Part shown: piece by piece, positions 51,807-61,293 of the stretch
Numbering within the stretch: the stretch's first letter is position 1
Layout of the letters: each line of letters starts with the position of its first letter
From: Citrobacter sp. RHB25-C09
GTDB taxonomy: Bacteria > Pseudomonadota > Gammaproteobacteria > Enterobacterales > Enterobacteriaceae
NCBI RefSeq assembly: GCF_013836145.1
Contig: NZ_CP057483.1
Coordinates: forward strand, 1,302,001 to 1,366,000
Direction of reading: 5' to 3'
Length of the DNA: 64,000 nt
Notes under the pieces: generated by a model
What the model saw: only the letters and a program-made list of their open reading frames with translations
Told to the model about the DNA's origin: nothing
The model's database searches: none
Program-made: the position numbers and the translations under genes

Positions 51807-53270
51807 TTAGCTCCACATGGCCAGAATTGGCCAGCCAACCAGCAGCAGCATGGTGATGTAGATCACACCAAAGATAGCGCCAAGACGCCAGTAGTCTTTA
51901 GATTTCACATAGCCGCAGCCGTAGATGATAACCCCAGGACCGGTGGCATAGGGTGTCAGGCAGCCCATAATCCCGATGGAAAGCACCAGCAGCACGCACA
52001 GATGCTCCATCGGTACGCCTGGGATGCCTTTACCAATCGCCAGAATGACCGGCAGCATGGTGGCGGTGTGTGCTGAGAGGCTGGCAAACAGATAGTGGGC
52101 AAAGTAAAACACCAGAACCAGTACGATGACCGTGGCGTTAGGTGAGAAGCCCTCAAGATGCGCGCTCATGGTATTTGCGAACCAGTCAATGAACCCGGAG
52201 CGCGTTAAACCATTCGCCATTACCACCAGCGTCGCGAGGTTAACCAGCGTATTCCATGCACTATTGTATTTGGTGATGTCTTTCCAGGGCACGACGTGCA
52301 GTGCCAGCATCAGAGAAACCGCTAACAAACCCACTGCGGTGGCGTCAATCAGTTCGCCGCCGAATACCCACAGACCCAGGCTCAACAGAACCAGGCCGAT
52401 CAGCGTCCACTCTTTGCGTGACAGGGTACCCATGGTTTTGAGTTCATCACCGGCCCATGCCGCGACTTCCGCACTGTGAGTGACCTCCGGCTTGTACAGC
52501 ACGTAAGAGAGCCACGGTGCGACGATCAGTAAAATAATACCGACCGGCAGGAAGCTCAGGAACCACTGTAACCAACTGATCTGAATGCCGGCGATTTTGC
52601 TCACAAACTCCAGACCCAGCACGTTTGGCGCTGCCCCTGTGACAAACATAGATGAGCTTAGACTGGTACTGATCACCATCATCCACATCAGATAACCGCC
52701 GATACGACGCGCGGAAGGATCGTTCGGAAATGATTTAAACAGCGGGGGCAGGTTTTTAATCACCGGGAACACAGTGCCACCGGTACGCGCGGTGTTCGAT
52801 GGCGTAAAGGGTGCCAACAGGATGTCGATGATGACAATCGCATAGCCCAGTGTCAGGGTGCGCTTACCCATAAACTTCACCAGGAAGAGGGCGATGCGGC
52901 GCCCCAGACCGGTCACTTCATAGCCCAGCGCGAAGATAAACGCGCCGAATACCAGCCAGACGGTGGTACTGGAGAAGCCCGCCAGACCCCACTTCAGCGC
53001 CTGCTTACCGGCATGGAATGTCGGGTCAGCCAGCTCTTTGGCATCAAACAGCAGGTAGTTGCTGCCAATCACGCAAATAGTGACGGCGATAAAACTGATT
53101 GCTGTCGCCGGAATTGGCTCCAGAATCATCCCGACGATCATCGCGACGAATACCGCAAAATAGTGCCATGCCTGCGGCGGCATGCCATCGGGGACGGGTA
53201 TAAGAAACATAATCCCCATAACGAACAGGGGAGCTAATAGCTTCCAAATATTATCTTTGGATAAAGACAT
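51807..53270 (-). CDS. citT: Citrate/succinate antiporter CitT
   Basis: Predicted 487-residue DASS-family carrier with about 12-14 hydrophobic segments, the same length as E. coli CitT. Typical segments are FTPSNTARTGGTVFPV, SSSMFVTGAAPNVLGL and TPYATGPGVIIYGCGY. It imports citrate in exchange for succinate during citrate fermentation. It is the last gene of citCDEFXGT. Confidence 0.96.
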   Translation of the reverse strand: MSLSKDNIWKLLAPLFVMGIMFLIPVPDGMPPQAWHYFAVFVAMIVGMILEPIPATAISFIAVTICVIGSNYLLFDAKELADPTFHAGKQALKWGLAGFSSTTVWLVFGAFIFALGYEVTGLGRRIALFLVKFMGKRTLTLGYAIVIIDILLAPFTPSNTARTGGTVFPVIKNLPPLFKSFPNDPSARRIGGYLMWMMVISTSLSSSMFVTGAAPNVLGLEFVSKIAGIQISWLQWFLSFLPVGIILLIVAPWLSYVLYKPEVTHSAEVAAWAGDELKTMGTLSRKEWTLIGLVLLSLGLWVFGGELIDATAVGLLAVSLMLALHVVPWKDITKYNSAWNTLVNLATLVVMANGLTRSGFIDWFANTMSAHLEGFSPNATVIVLVLVFYFAHYLFASLSAHTATMLPVILAIGKGIPGVPMEHLCVLLVLSIGIMGCLTPYATGPGVIIYGCGYVKSKDYWRLGAIFGVIYITMLLLVGWPILAMWS

Positions 53271-53295
53271 AAGTGATTCTCCGGAAAGGATCTTT

Positions 53296-54204
53296 TCAAG
53301 GATGATGTGAATACTGGATTTGTGAAATCTGGGCTAAAAACCACGTTACGATCAGCAGATCGGCACTACCTCCGGGGCTGAGGTTGCGTTCGATACACTG
53401 CTGGTCGAACTGCTGAAGGGCGTCGATATCGCGGGAGGAGCGAATGCCTCCTGAGCGTAATAACGTGCTGGCCCGCTGCTGTATCCAGCGCAGACCTTCG
53501 GCACCACCACGGGAGGCCACATTGGTGTCGCCATTGAGCGAAATCAGCAGCAGCAAGGTGTCAAGAAGGGCCAGTTCAGGATCGCGCCCTTCGGCTAAAA
53601 GCGCGCGGTAGTGCGGCAGAGCGTGGCGAATCACTAACGGGTATCCCGCTTCGGCCTCGCCGCGAGCGCCTGTTAACCCCAACTGTTGATAAAGTCGCTG
53701 TCCTGCCGTGAGCTGCGGGTTGTTATTGCGTAGTTCGCGCTCGGTCAGGCCACGGCAAAAGGTGGCGGCGATGGTGCAGATACGTTCCGGTGTAATGCAC
53801 TGATTTTGTTGATGCAACCGACCAATGGCGGCGCACAACAGTCCGAGAGAAAAAATGCTGCCTTTATGCGTATTGACCCCTGCGGTGGCGCGAAACATGT
53901 CAGCTTCACAGGCCATTCCTAACGGACGCAAACCATTTAGTACTTCATGCGCCGGGAGCTGTGCGCAGCAGGCGCCGAATTCGATAAATCGCGGTAGCCA
54001 GGCCTGAATAGCCAGCGCGCTGCGGTGAAAATCCGTCAGCGACATATCTTTATGCGCACCGCAATTAAGGCGATCGACCAGACCCGGTTTTGGCGACAGG
54101 TTGACCTCGGTCAGCATCGCGCGCCACGCCAGGTGGCCATACGCCTCAAACAGCGTGGCGGGAAGGGCGGTGGTTTCAACGGGCATTGCGGGAATCGGCA
54201 GCAT
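53296..54204 (-). CDS. citG: Triphosphoribosyl-dephospho-CoA synthase CitG
   Basis: Predicted 302-residue enzyme that makes the precursor of the citrate lyase prosthetic group from ATP and dephospho-CoA. Conserved segments are LTEVNLSPKPGLVDRLNCGAH, FRATAGVNTHKGSIFSLG and NGDTNVASRGG. The ATG at 54204 has GGAGGAG seven bases upstream, which decides the start; it overlaps citX by 29 bases. The first residues differ from E. coli CitG. Confidence 0.93.
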   Translation of the reverse strand: MLPIPAMPVETTALPATLFEAYGHLAWRAMLTEVNLSPKPGLVDRLNCGAHKDMSLTDFHRSALAIQAWLPRFIEFGACCAQLPAHEVLNGLRPLGMACEADMFRATAGVNTHKGSIFSLGLLCAAIGRLHQQNQCITPERICTIAATFCRGLTERELRNNNPQLTAGQRLYQQLGLTGARGEAEAGYPLVIRHALPHYRALLAEGRDPELALLDTLLLLISLNGDTNVASRGGAEGLRWIQQRASTLLRSGGIRSSRDIDALQQFDQQCIERNLSPGGSADLLIVTWFLAQISQIQYSHHP

Positions 54205-54727
54205 GAAGCAGCTCCTCCATGTGGGCGAGCAGATCGTCGAGGCTATGGGTTTTTCCGCGTGCGCATTCAGCGGCTTCGTGGCCACACAGCAAACAGCGGC
54301 GTGCCGGAAGCGCGAAATGGCGGCGGGAGAGAATTTCGCCATCGGGGGTGAGGACATCGATGTCCCATAAGCGTCCCAGTGGGTGAATGTGTTCAAGCTC
54401 GATTGTGGCCAGCTTAATATCACGGGCCGGTGCCTCAATCGAGAGCATACCTTCCGGCCCGCTTGCTGAGGCCAGTGCAGCCTGCTCCCTGATTAACCAG
54501 TCCATTTTTTCCGCCAGCATGCGCAGGGCAGTCGCACCGTGATTAAAGATGCGACGGGTGAGATCGCTGTCTTTGATCGGACCTGGCACCACCACGGTAA
54601 AGGAGACGAGTGGAATTGGGTGGCGCGTAAGCCAGGCGTGCTGTCTTGCTTGTCTCTCATCGCGACTGGTGAGCAGTTCGTCGATGGAAACCGCATGGCG
54701 GGTGGCCTGTTCAGGGAGCAGGTGCAT
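54176..54727 (-). CDS. citX: Apo-citrate lyase phosphoribosyl-dephospho-CoA transferase CitX
   Basis: Predicted 183-residue transferase that attaches the prosthetic group to the acyl carrier subunit CitD. It matches E. coli CitX throughout, with SRDERQARQHAWL, PGPIKDSDLTRRIFNHG and RRCLLCGHEA. It starts three bases after the citF stop and overlaps citG. Confidence 0.95.
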   Translation of the reverse strand: MHLLPEQATRHAVSIDELLTSRDERQARQHAWLTRHPIPLVSFTVVVPGPIKDSDLTRRIFNHGATALRMLAEKMDWLIREQAALASASGPEGMLSIEAPARDIKLATIELEHIHPLGRLWDIDVLTPDGEILSRRHFALPARRCLLCGHEAAECARGKTHSLDDLLAHMEELLHAADSRNAR

Positions 54728-54730
54728 GGG

Positions 54731-56263
54731 TTATTCCTTCACCTGATGAACAACATCAATCACTGAACCGTCGCGATAGCGCACTACGGCAATCACGCGA
54801 TCGGTGAATTCAATCGGGCGAGGTTCGCCAGTGAGTTGCTGTGCGCGTTCACGTAGCCACTCAATGGATACCACGTTCATTCCGGCGGCTTTCAGGCGTT
54901 CTGCCAGTTCCGGACGTGCCGGGTTGACGGCAATGCCATGATCGGTCACCAGGATATCAACGCTTGATCCCGGCGTGACGCAGGTCAGTACGTTATCCAC
55001 CAGGGTGGGAATACGACCGCGAACCAGCGGGGCGACAATGATGGACAGCGCAGCGGCAACCGCCGTGTCACAGTGACCACCGGAGGCGCCGCGAATCACG
55101 CCGTCAGAACCCGTCAGTACGTTGACGTTGAACTTCGTATCCACTTCCAGCGCGCTGAGTACGACAACGTCCAGACGATCAACAGATGCGCCTTTGGAGC
55201 CCCAGTTGGCATACTGGTTAGCGCTGATTTCGATGTGATTCGGGTTACGCGCCAGCGACTCAGCGGCGTTGCGGTCAAAGCTCTGTACGTCCAGCAGCTT
55301 GCGAATTAAGCCTTTTTCATGCAGATCGACGATGGTTGCCGTAATCCCGCCGAGAGCGAAATCTGCACGGATATTGCGGCTGCGCATTTTGTCTTCAAGG
55401 AAACGCGTGACTGCCAGAGAAGCGCCGCCGGTGCCGGTTTGCAAAGAGAAACCCTCTTTGAAATAACCCGAATTGGCGATGACCTCCGCGGCATTGCGGG
55501 CAATCAGCAGTTCGCGCGGGTTGGTGGTCATACGGGTCGCGTCAGCACCGATTTTATCGGCATCGCCGACCTGGTCGATTTGGACGATCAGATCGACCTG
55601 ATCCTGGGCGATGCTCGCCGGGTTGTGCGGATACGGCAGCAGTTGCTCCGTCAGCAGCACCACCTGGTTTGCGCTTTCGGCATCAACGCGGGCGTAGCCG
55701 AGAGAGCCACAGCAAGCTTTACCGGTGTAGCCATTGGCGTTACCAAATTGATCGCAGGACGGGACGCCGAGGAAGGCGACGTCAATAGTGAGTTCGCCGC
55801 TTTGTACCAAATGTACGCGGCCACCGTGAGAGTGCACCTGCACGGGTTCAGCCAGAATCCCGCGAGAAATCTCTTCTGCCAGCGGTCCACGTAGACCGGA
55901 GGTGTAAATACGGCTAACCACGCCCTGACGGATGTGGCCGACCAGCGGCGCATGGCAGTCGCTGAGTGAACTGGATGCCAGCGTCAGGTTTTTGAAACCC
56001 ATCTTAGCGATGGTGTCCATCACCAGATTGATGGTCAGATCGCCACCGCGAAACGCATGGTGGAACGAGATAGTCATCCCGTCCTGCAGACCGGAACGGC
56101 GGATGGCTTCTTCCAGGTCGGCACACAGCTTTTTGTCGCGCGGTTTTTGCGCTTGCAGGTTCTGCTTGGAGGTACTTTTAAACGTGGAGAGGTCGCTTTC
56201 AGCGCGACGATGCCAGTTCGCTACCCGTTCCTGACGTTGAGACAGTTCGTTTTTCTGAGTCAT
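54731..56263 (-). CDS. citF: Citrate lyase alpha subunit (citrate:acetyl-ACP transferase) CitF
   Basis: Predicted 510-residue subunit that exchanges citrate for acetate on the carrier CitD. Strongly conserved segments include SFHHAFRGGDLTINLVMD, TGTGGASLAVTRFLEDKMRS and GSDGVIRGASGGHCDTAVA. The start at 56263 (MTQKNELSQRQ) gives the E. coli length; upstream in-frame codons lie in citE. Confidence 0.97.
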   Translation of the reverse strand: MTQKNELSQRQERVANWHRRAESDLSTFKSTSKQNLQAQKPRDKKLCADLEEAIRRSGLQDGMTISFHHAFRGGDLTINLVMDTIAKMGFKNLTLASSSLSDCHAPLVGHIRQGVVSRIYTSGLRGPLAEEISRGILAEPVQVHSHGGRVHLVQSGELTIDVAFLGVPSCDQFGNANGYTGKACCGSLGYARVDAESANQVVLLTEQLLPYPHNPASIAQDQVDLIVQIDQVGDADKIGADATRMTTNPRELLIARNAAEVIANSGYFKEGFSLQTGTGGASLAVTRFLEDKMRSRNIRADFALGGITATIVDLHEKGLIRKLLDVQSFDRNAAESLARNPNHIEISANQYANWGSKGASVDRLDVVVLSALEVDTKFNVNVLTGSDGVIRGASGGHCDTAVAAALSIIVAPLVRGRIPTLVDNVLTCVTPGSSVDILVTDHGIAVNPARPELAERLKAAGMNVVSIEWLRERAQQLTGEPRPIEFTDRVIAVVRYRDGSVIDVVHQVKE

Positions 56264-56273
56264 AATCTTTGCC

Positions 56274-57182
56274 TTATTCTTCGCGGATGCCGGAAAGTTC
56301 TGCGCGGGAGAGCACCAGACGAGCACGCTCAATCACCGGGCTGTCGACCATCTTGCCGTTCAGGGAAACCACCCCCAGACCTTCACGGGCGGCGGCTTCT
56401 GCGGCTTCCACGACCAGGCGCGCATGAGTGACTTCTTTTTGCGTCGGGGCATACAGGTTGTGCAGCAGGTCAATCTGACGCGGGTTGATTAGCGATTTGC
56501 CGTCAAAACCCAACTGTTTGATGTGTGCGGCTTCGTGCAGAAAACCGGCTTCGTTGTTGGCATCGGAGTAGACGGTATCGAACGCCTGAATGCCGGCAGA
56601 ACGGGCGGCCTGCAAAATAGAACAGCGGGCAAACAGCAGTTCAGTGCCTTCTGGGGAGCGCTCGGTACGTAGATTGCGCACGTAGTCTTCCGCACCCAGC
56701 GCAATGCCGATCAAACGCTCGGAAGCGTGAGCTATTTCCACCGCACGGGTAATGCCTAACGGGGATTCGACGGCAGCCAGCAGACCTGTACTGCCCGGTT
56801 CGCGACCGCAGGCCTTCTCAATGCGCAGGATTTCTTTTTCGATGTCGATAACGTCCTGGGCGGTATCGGTTTTTGGCAGACGAACCACGTCAGCGCCGCC
56901 GCGAACGACTGCTTCGAGATCGTTAATGCCCCATTCCGAATCCAGGGCATTAACGCGCACGATGGTTTCGACGTCTTTATAGAGCGGGTGCTGCAACGCG
57001 TGGTAGACCATGCGACGCGCGGTATCTTTTTCCCTCAGGGCGACGGAGTCTTCCAGGTCGAACATCAGGGCGTCGGCCGGATAGATAAATGAATTGCTGA
57101 TCATGGCGGCATTGGCACCCGGCACGAACAGCATGCTGCGACGAGTACGGGATTTACGTTGATGCAGTGCGGCGGAAATCAT
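56274..57182 (-). CDS. citE: Citrate lyase beta subunit (citryl-ACP lyase) CitE
   Basis: Predicted 302-residue TIM-barrel lyase that cleaves citryl-ACP to oxaloacetate and acetyl-ACP. Family motifs are RSMLFVPGANAAMI, ADALMFDLEDSVAL and GIALGAEDYVRNL. It overlaps citD by four bases. Confidence 0.97.
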   Translation of the reverse strand: MISAALHQRKSRTRRSMLFVPGANAAMISNSFIYPADALMFDLEDSVALREKDTARRMVYHALQHPLYKDVETIVRVNALDSEWGINDLEAVVRGGADVVRLPKTDTAQDVIDIEKEILRIEKACGREPGSTGLLAAVESPLGITRAVEIAHASERLIGIALGAEDYVRNLRTERSPEGTELLFARCSILQAARSAGIQAFDTVYSDANNEAGFLHEAAHIKQLGFDGKSLINPRQIDLLHNLYAPTQKEVTHARLVVEAAEAAAREGLGVVSLNGKMVDSPVIERARLVLSRAELSGIREE

Positions 57183-57475
57183 TGGCGATCCTCCCAGGGC
57201 AACGCCGGAATATCGCTGGCGCGCGCCAGCAGGGCTTCCAGTCGGGCGCGCAAAATGCAGTCCAGTGCGCCTTTATCATCGACATTCATCTGTACGCCGC
57301 GCACGTCATACTGCGCCAGAACGGACAGAATGGTGGCGCGGATCGCCTCACCAAATTGTTTTTCAACGCTGCTGTTTATTTGCAGGTCAATTTCCTGCGT
57401 ATCGAGAGGGGCGATGCGAATCATCACATCACCGGACTCAAGAGTGCCTGCGACGGCAGCCTGCTTTATTTTCAT
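57179..57475 (-). CDS. citD: Citrate lyase gamma subunit (acyl carrier) CitD
   Basis: Predicted 98-residue carrier protein. Ser14 in TLESGDVMI is the attachment site for the phosphoribosyl-dephospho-CoA group. It overlaps citC and citE by four bases each, so the lyase subunits are coupled. Confidence 0.97.
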   Translation of the reverse strand: MKIKQAAVAGTLESGDVMIRIAPLDTQEIDLQINSSVEKQFGEAIRATILSVLAQYDVRGVQMNVDDKGALDCILRARLEALLARASDIPALPWEDRQ

Positions 57476-58548
57476 TTTTCACCTGTTACTAATGCGGGGG
57501 TCTTTTGGCGGACCATCGCGTCTGCCGGGGAACGAACAGCCATGTTTTGCAGGTACTGCAATGTGGCCGGCGGAACCAGTGACGCGATAGCCGTGAGATC
57601 GTTTTTAACCAGCAATTTGCGAACCAGAGAGGCGGAAATCGGCATCTCCTGGACGCACAGTCGCTCTATTTCCACCAGCGCGATGGGGGGGGCGGGAAGG
57701 GTTGGCGTCTCCAGCCAGAAACGCATATCGCGATTGTATTGCGCCGTCACGCTGCAGAAGGGTTCAGTTCCGACGAAGCGATGGGTAATCCTTAGCGCGG
57801 GTGCCAGATACTGACGGAATATCTTTAAGTCGATTTCGGTATAGCAATGGTTGATGACGCTCTGTTCTTTAATGAAGTAGCACGGGAAGGTGGCGCGCGA
57901 AATGATGTATTCCGAACCGCGATGAACGGTGAGACGCGGAATGTCGGAAGTACCTTTGAGCACCAGGTCGAGCCGGTCCTCATACGGAAAGCGCGATGTA
58001 TCTTCTTTTACGAGGAACAAATGCAGCCAGTCGCACTGCGCTGCCGCTTGTTGGATCAGGTAGCGGTGCCCGAGCGTAAACGGATTGGCATTCATCACGA
58101 TGCAGCCGATTTTTTGGCCATAATGGCGCTGCTTGCTCAGCGATTCCGCATAACGTTTCAGGCGCGTAGTGCTGTTTTCCATCAGCACCATGATGCCGGG
58201 CACGCTGGTCAGCGTCGAAAAGCCACATTGCTTAAACAGCGCTTCATATTCTGTTTTGGTGTAAATGAAGAGGTGAGTGCAGTGTCTTTCATAGGCGAGG
58301 TTAATCAGTTCTGTCGCCAGCGTCAGCGCTAAGCCTTCGCCGCGAACGGATTCGCAGATGGCAACACATTTGATGATATTTCCGGCGATACCACCACAGG
58401 CAATAAGGCGATCGTCACGCATGACGGTAATAAATACTTCAACGGTTGTATCCACGCTCAAATCATTGTTTTTCAAAAATTGTGCGATCGCCGCCATTTT
58501 TATATTGTCTGAGCGTTTAACGCGTGTGAAATAAGTATTACCAAACAT
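57472..58548 (-). CDS. citC: Citrate lyase synthetase (acetate:SH-lyase ligase) CitC
   Basis: Predicted 358-residue ligase that acetylates and so activates the prosthetic group of citrate lyase. An N-terminal GNAT-like part is followed by a nucleotidyltransferase fold with the (H/T)xGH motif in NPFTLGHRYLIQQAA. The start at 58548 matches E. coli (MFGN..FTRVKRS). It is the first gene of the citCDEFXGT operon and diverges from citA. Confidence 0.95.
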   Translation of the reverse strand: MFGNTYFTRVKRSDNIKMAAIAQFLKNNDLSVDTTVEVFITVMRDDRLIACGGIAGNIIKCVAICESVRGEGLALTLATELINLAYERHCTHLFIYTKTEYEALFKQCGFSTLTSVPGIMVLMENSTTRLKRYAESLSKQRHYGQKIGCIVMNANPFTLGHRYLIQQAAAQCDWLHLFLVKEDTSRFPYEDRLDLVLKGTSDIPRLTVHRGSEYIISRATFPCYFIKEQSVINHCYTEIDLKIFRQYLAPALRITHRFVGTEPFCSVTAQYNRDMRFWLETPTLPAPPIALVEIERLCVQEMPISASLVRKLLVKNDLTAIASLVPPATLQYLQNMAVRSPADAMVRQKTPALVTGEK

Positions 58549-58936
58549 AATAAAATGTTCCTGAGGATATATGTTGTTGCTGCTTTTATGCGATTGTTGT
58601 GCAAAGGAGTGAATTGATAACAATTCGTTTCCGTCGGCTATATACGACTTTTGCACAACCCACAATTTCTTTTTCGCGCTGACGTATACATCGTAAGGAG
58701 TATTAAGGAGGTAAATTTTGATTTATTTCACAAAGAGTTAGATGGTTTTTATGAGTTTAATGGTGTTAAGTGTTTTAATTATTTTTATCGTAGCTAATTA
58801 CGTGGTTTTAATTTACTTAATTGATTTATGGTGTGAAATCTGTAACGATCATTATTATTTTGTCTTTGTTGGATTAAAACATTTTTATTACAAATGATAA
58901 AATCGAGCACGTAAATAACGCCAAAAAGGAACAATA
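58549..58936. promoter_or_regulatory. Divergent citC-citA control region
   Basis: A 388-bp AT-rich gap without a gene. It contains the perfect inverted repeat GTTGTGCAAA (58596-58605) / TTTGCACAAC (58650-58659) and, between the arms, GAATTG-ATAA-CAATTC (58611-58626). The response regulator CitB/DpiA acts on this kind of gap in relatives, so these are candidate sites. No further element could be assigned in 58700-58920. Confidence 0.55.
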
Positions 58937-60598
58937 ATGTGGGTTCGGAAAAATAAAAGACCGTTTTCTTTTTTTCGGCAAGTTGCATTCCCGTTGCGAA
59001 TTTTTTTGCTGATTTTGGTCTTTTCGGTCTTCATTATTGCCGCGTTGGCGCAATATTTTTCCGCCAGCTTTGAGGATTATTTGACCAGCCACGTGCGCGA
59101 TATGGCGATGAATCAGGCAAAGATCATTGCGGCAAACGATAGCATCATTGCGGCGGTCAAAGACCGTGATTACGTGCGACTGGCGACCATCGCTGACAAG
59201 CTGCAGAGCGATACGGATTTTGACTATGTGGTCATTGGCGACAGCCACTCTATCCGGTTGTATCACCCTAATCCGGCTAAAATTGGTTATCCAATGCAAT
59301 TTACTAAACCCGGCGCGCTCGAGAAAGGGGAAAGCTATTTCATTACCGGGACCGGTTCTATCGGCCTGGCGATGCGTGCCAAAACGCCAATTTTTGATAA
59401 CGACCATCACGTTATCGGCGTGGTATCGATAGGGTATCTGGTCAGCAAAATTGACAGCTGGAGACTGGACTTCATTCTGCCTATGACAGGGGTATTTATT
59501 CTCCTGCTGGTGGTGCTGATGTTGCTCTCGTGGTTTTTTGCCGCACATATTCGTCGCCAGATGCTGGGGATGGAGCCCAGGCAAATCGCCAGAGTGGTAC
59601 GCCAACAGGAGGCGCTGTTTAGTTCGGTACATGAAGGACTGGTAGCTGTGGATCCGGATGGCGATATCACCGCTATCAACCGTAATGCGAGGAAGATGCT
59701 GGGGTTGCCTTCGCCCGGAAGACAGTGGCTGGGTAAGCCAATCCATGAGGTGGTGAATCCTTCGTCGTTTTTTACCGAACAGATTGACGATAAACGCGTG
59801 GACGTGATGGCTAATTTCAATGGTCTGAGCGTGATCGCCAATCGCGAAGCGATTCGTTCTGGCGATGAGTTGCTTGGTGCGATTATCAGTTTTCGCAGCA
59901 AAGATGAGATTGCCACCCTCAATGCGCAGTTGACGCAAATTAAGCAGTATGTGGAAAGCCTGCGAACATTACGTCATGAGCATCTGAACTGGATGTCGAC
60001 ACTCAATGGCCTGCTGCAAATGAAAGAGTACGATCGGGTCAGAGAGATGGTGCAGGGGGAGTCTCAGGCTCAGCAGCAGCTTATTGACAGTCTGCGCGAT
60101 GCTTTTGCCGATCGTCAGGTGGCGGGGTTGCTGTTCGGTAAAGTTCAGCGCGCCCGTGAACTGGGTCTGACACTGACAATTGAGCCCGGTAGCCAGCTTT
60201 TGCAACTCCCTGAGGGGCTGGACAGCACCGAATTTGCCGCCATTGTCGGCAATCTTCTCGATAATGCTTTTGAAGCCAGCCTGCGCACCGAGGACGGCAA
60301 CAAGGTTATCGAACTGTACCTTAGTGATGAAGGTGATGACGTTGTCATCGAAGTCGCCGACCAGGGATGCGGTGTGCCGGAAGTACTACGGGAAAAAATA
60401 TTCGAACAGGGTGTGACTACCCGCGCAGATGCGCCCGGCGAACATGGCATTGGGCTGTATCTCATTGCCAGTTACGTGAAGCGCTGTGGGGGAACGATTA
60501 CGCTGGAAGACAATCAACCTTGCGGCACCTTATTTACCCTTTTTATTCCGAAAGTGAAGAAGAACAATGACGGAACCATTAACCCTACTGATCGTTGA
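58937..60598 (+). CDS. citA: Citrate-sensing histidine kinase CitA/DpiB
   Basis: Predicted 553-residue membrane sensor kinase. The order is TM1 (about residues 20-40), a periplasmic PAS-like citrate-binding domain (about 45-175), TM2 (about 180-200), a cytoplasmic PAS domain (about 220-325), the dimerisation/phosphoacceptor segment LRHEHLNWMSTLNGLLQM, and an ATPase domain (NLLDNAFEAS, DQGCGVP, GIGLYLIASYVKRCGG). It signals to the adjacent regulator, whose gene starts 32 bp before this stop codon. Confidence 0.96.
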   Translation: MWVRKNKRPFSFFRQVAFPLRIFLLILVFSVFIIAALAQYFSASFEDYLTSHVRDMAMNQAKIIAANDSIIAAVKDRDYVRLATIADKLQSDTDFDYVVIGDSHSIRLYHPNPAKIGYPMQFTKPGALEKGESYFITGTGSIGLAMRAKTPIFDNDHHVIGVVSIGYLVSKIDSWRLDFILPMTGVFILLLVVLMLLSWFFAAHIRRQMLGMEPRQIARVVRQQEALFSSVHEGLVAVDPDGDITAINRNARKMLGLPSPGRQWLGKPIHEVVNPSSFFTEQIDDKRVDVMANFNGLSVIANREAIRSGDELLGAIISFRSKDEIATLNAQLTQIKQYVESLRTLRHEHLNWMSTLNGLLQMKEYDRVREMVQGESQAQQQLIDSLRDAFADRQVAGLLFGKVQRARELGLTLTIEPGSQLLQLPEGLDSTEFAAIVGNLLDNAFEASLRTEDGNKVIELYLSDEGDDVVIEVADQGCGVPEVLREKIFEQGVTTRADAPGEHGIGLYLIASYVKRCGGTITLEDNQPCGTLFTLFIPKVKKNNDGTINPTDR

Positions 60599-61244
60599 GG
60601 ATGAAATGCTGCTTGCTGAAATGCACGCAGAGTATATCCGCCATATTCCCGGTTTTAATCAGATCTGGTTAGCAGGCAACCTTGCACAGGCAAGAATGAT
60701 GATTGAGCGGTTTAAGCCTGGACTGATTTTGCTGGACAATTATCTGCCGGACGGCAAAGGCATTACCTTGCTGCATGAATTGAATGCCTCCCATTATCCC
60801 GGCGGCGTCGTTTTTACAACCGCCGCCAGCGATATGGAAACCGTGTCGGACGCGGTGCGTAACGGTGCCTTTGATTACCTGATCAAACCTATTGCCTATG
60901 AGCGGATGGGGCAGACGCTGACCCGCTATCAGCAGCGCAGACGTATGTTGGCGGAGAATGACAGCGCCAGCCAGCGGCAGATTGACGAGATGTTTAATGC
61001 CTATGCGCGGGGCGAGCCGAAAGATGAGTTGCCTACGGGGATTGATGTGTTGACATTGAATGCGGTTAAAAAACTGTTTGCTGACCCGCAGGTGCACTAT
61101 ACCGCCGAAACCGTTGCTCTGGCGCTGACCATTAGCCGCACGACCGCCAGACGCTATCTGGAATATTGCTCAAGTCGACACCTGATTGTTGCGGAGATCG
61201 TTCATGGGAAGGTAGGACGGCCGCAGCGTATTTACCACGGCTAA
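60567..61244 (+). CDS. citB: Response regulator CitB/DpiA
   Basis: Predicted 225-residue regulator that activates citrate fermentation genes. The receiver domain has the acidic pair ED (residues 11-12), phospho-acceptor Asp57 (LILLDNYLPDG) and conserved Lys in YLIKPI. The C-terminal DNA-binding domain includes ALTISRTTARRYLEYC. It overlaps citA, indicating coupled translation. Confidence 0.96.
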   Translation: MTEPLTLLIVEDEMLLAEMHAEYIRHIPGFNQIWLAGNLAQARMMIERFKPGLILLDNYLPDGKGITLLHELNASHYPGGVVFTTAASDMETVSDAVRNGAFDYLIKPIAYERMGQTLTRYQQRRRMLAENDSASQRQIDEMFNAYARGEPKDELPTGIDVLTLNAVKKLFADPQVHYTAETVALALTISRTTARRYLEYCSSRHLIVAEIVHGKVGRPQRIYHG

Positions 61245-61248
61245 AGTT

Positions 61249-61279
61249 CCGGATGACGACGCTGCGCGTCGTCATCCGG
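61249..61279. repeat. REP-like palindrome between citB and dcuC
   Basis: CCGGATGACGACGC (61249-61262) and GCGTCGTCATCCGG (61266-61279) form a perfect 14-bp stem with a 3-base loop, between convergent genes. It may serve as a terminator in both directions, but T-runs are weak. Confidence 0.75.
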
Positions 61280-61293
61280 CGTTAACCCTTAAA

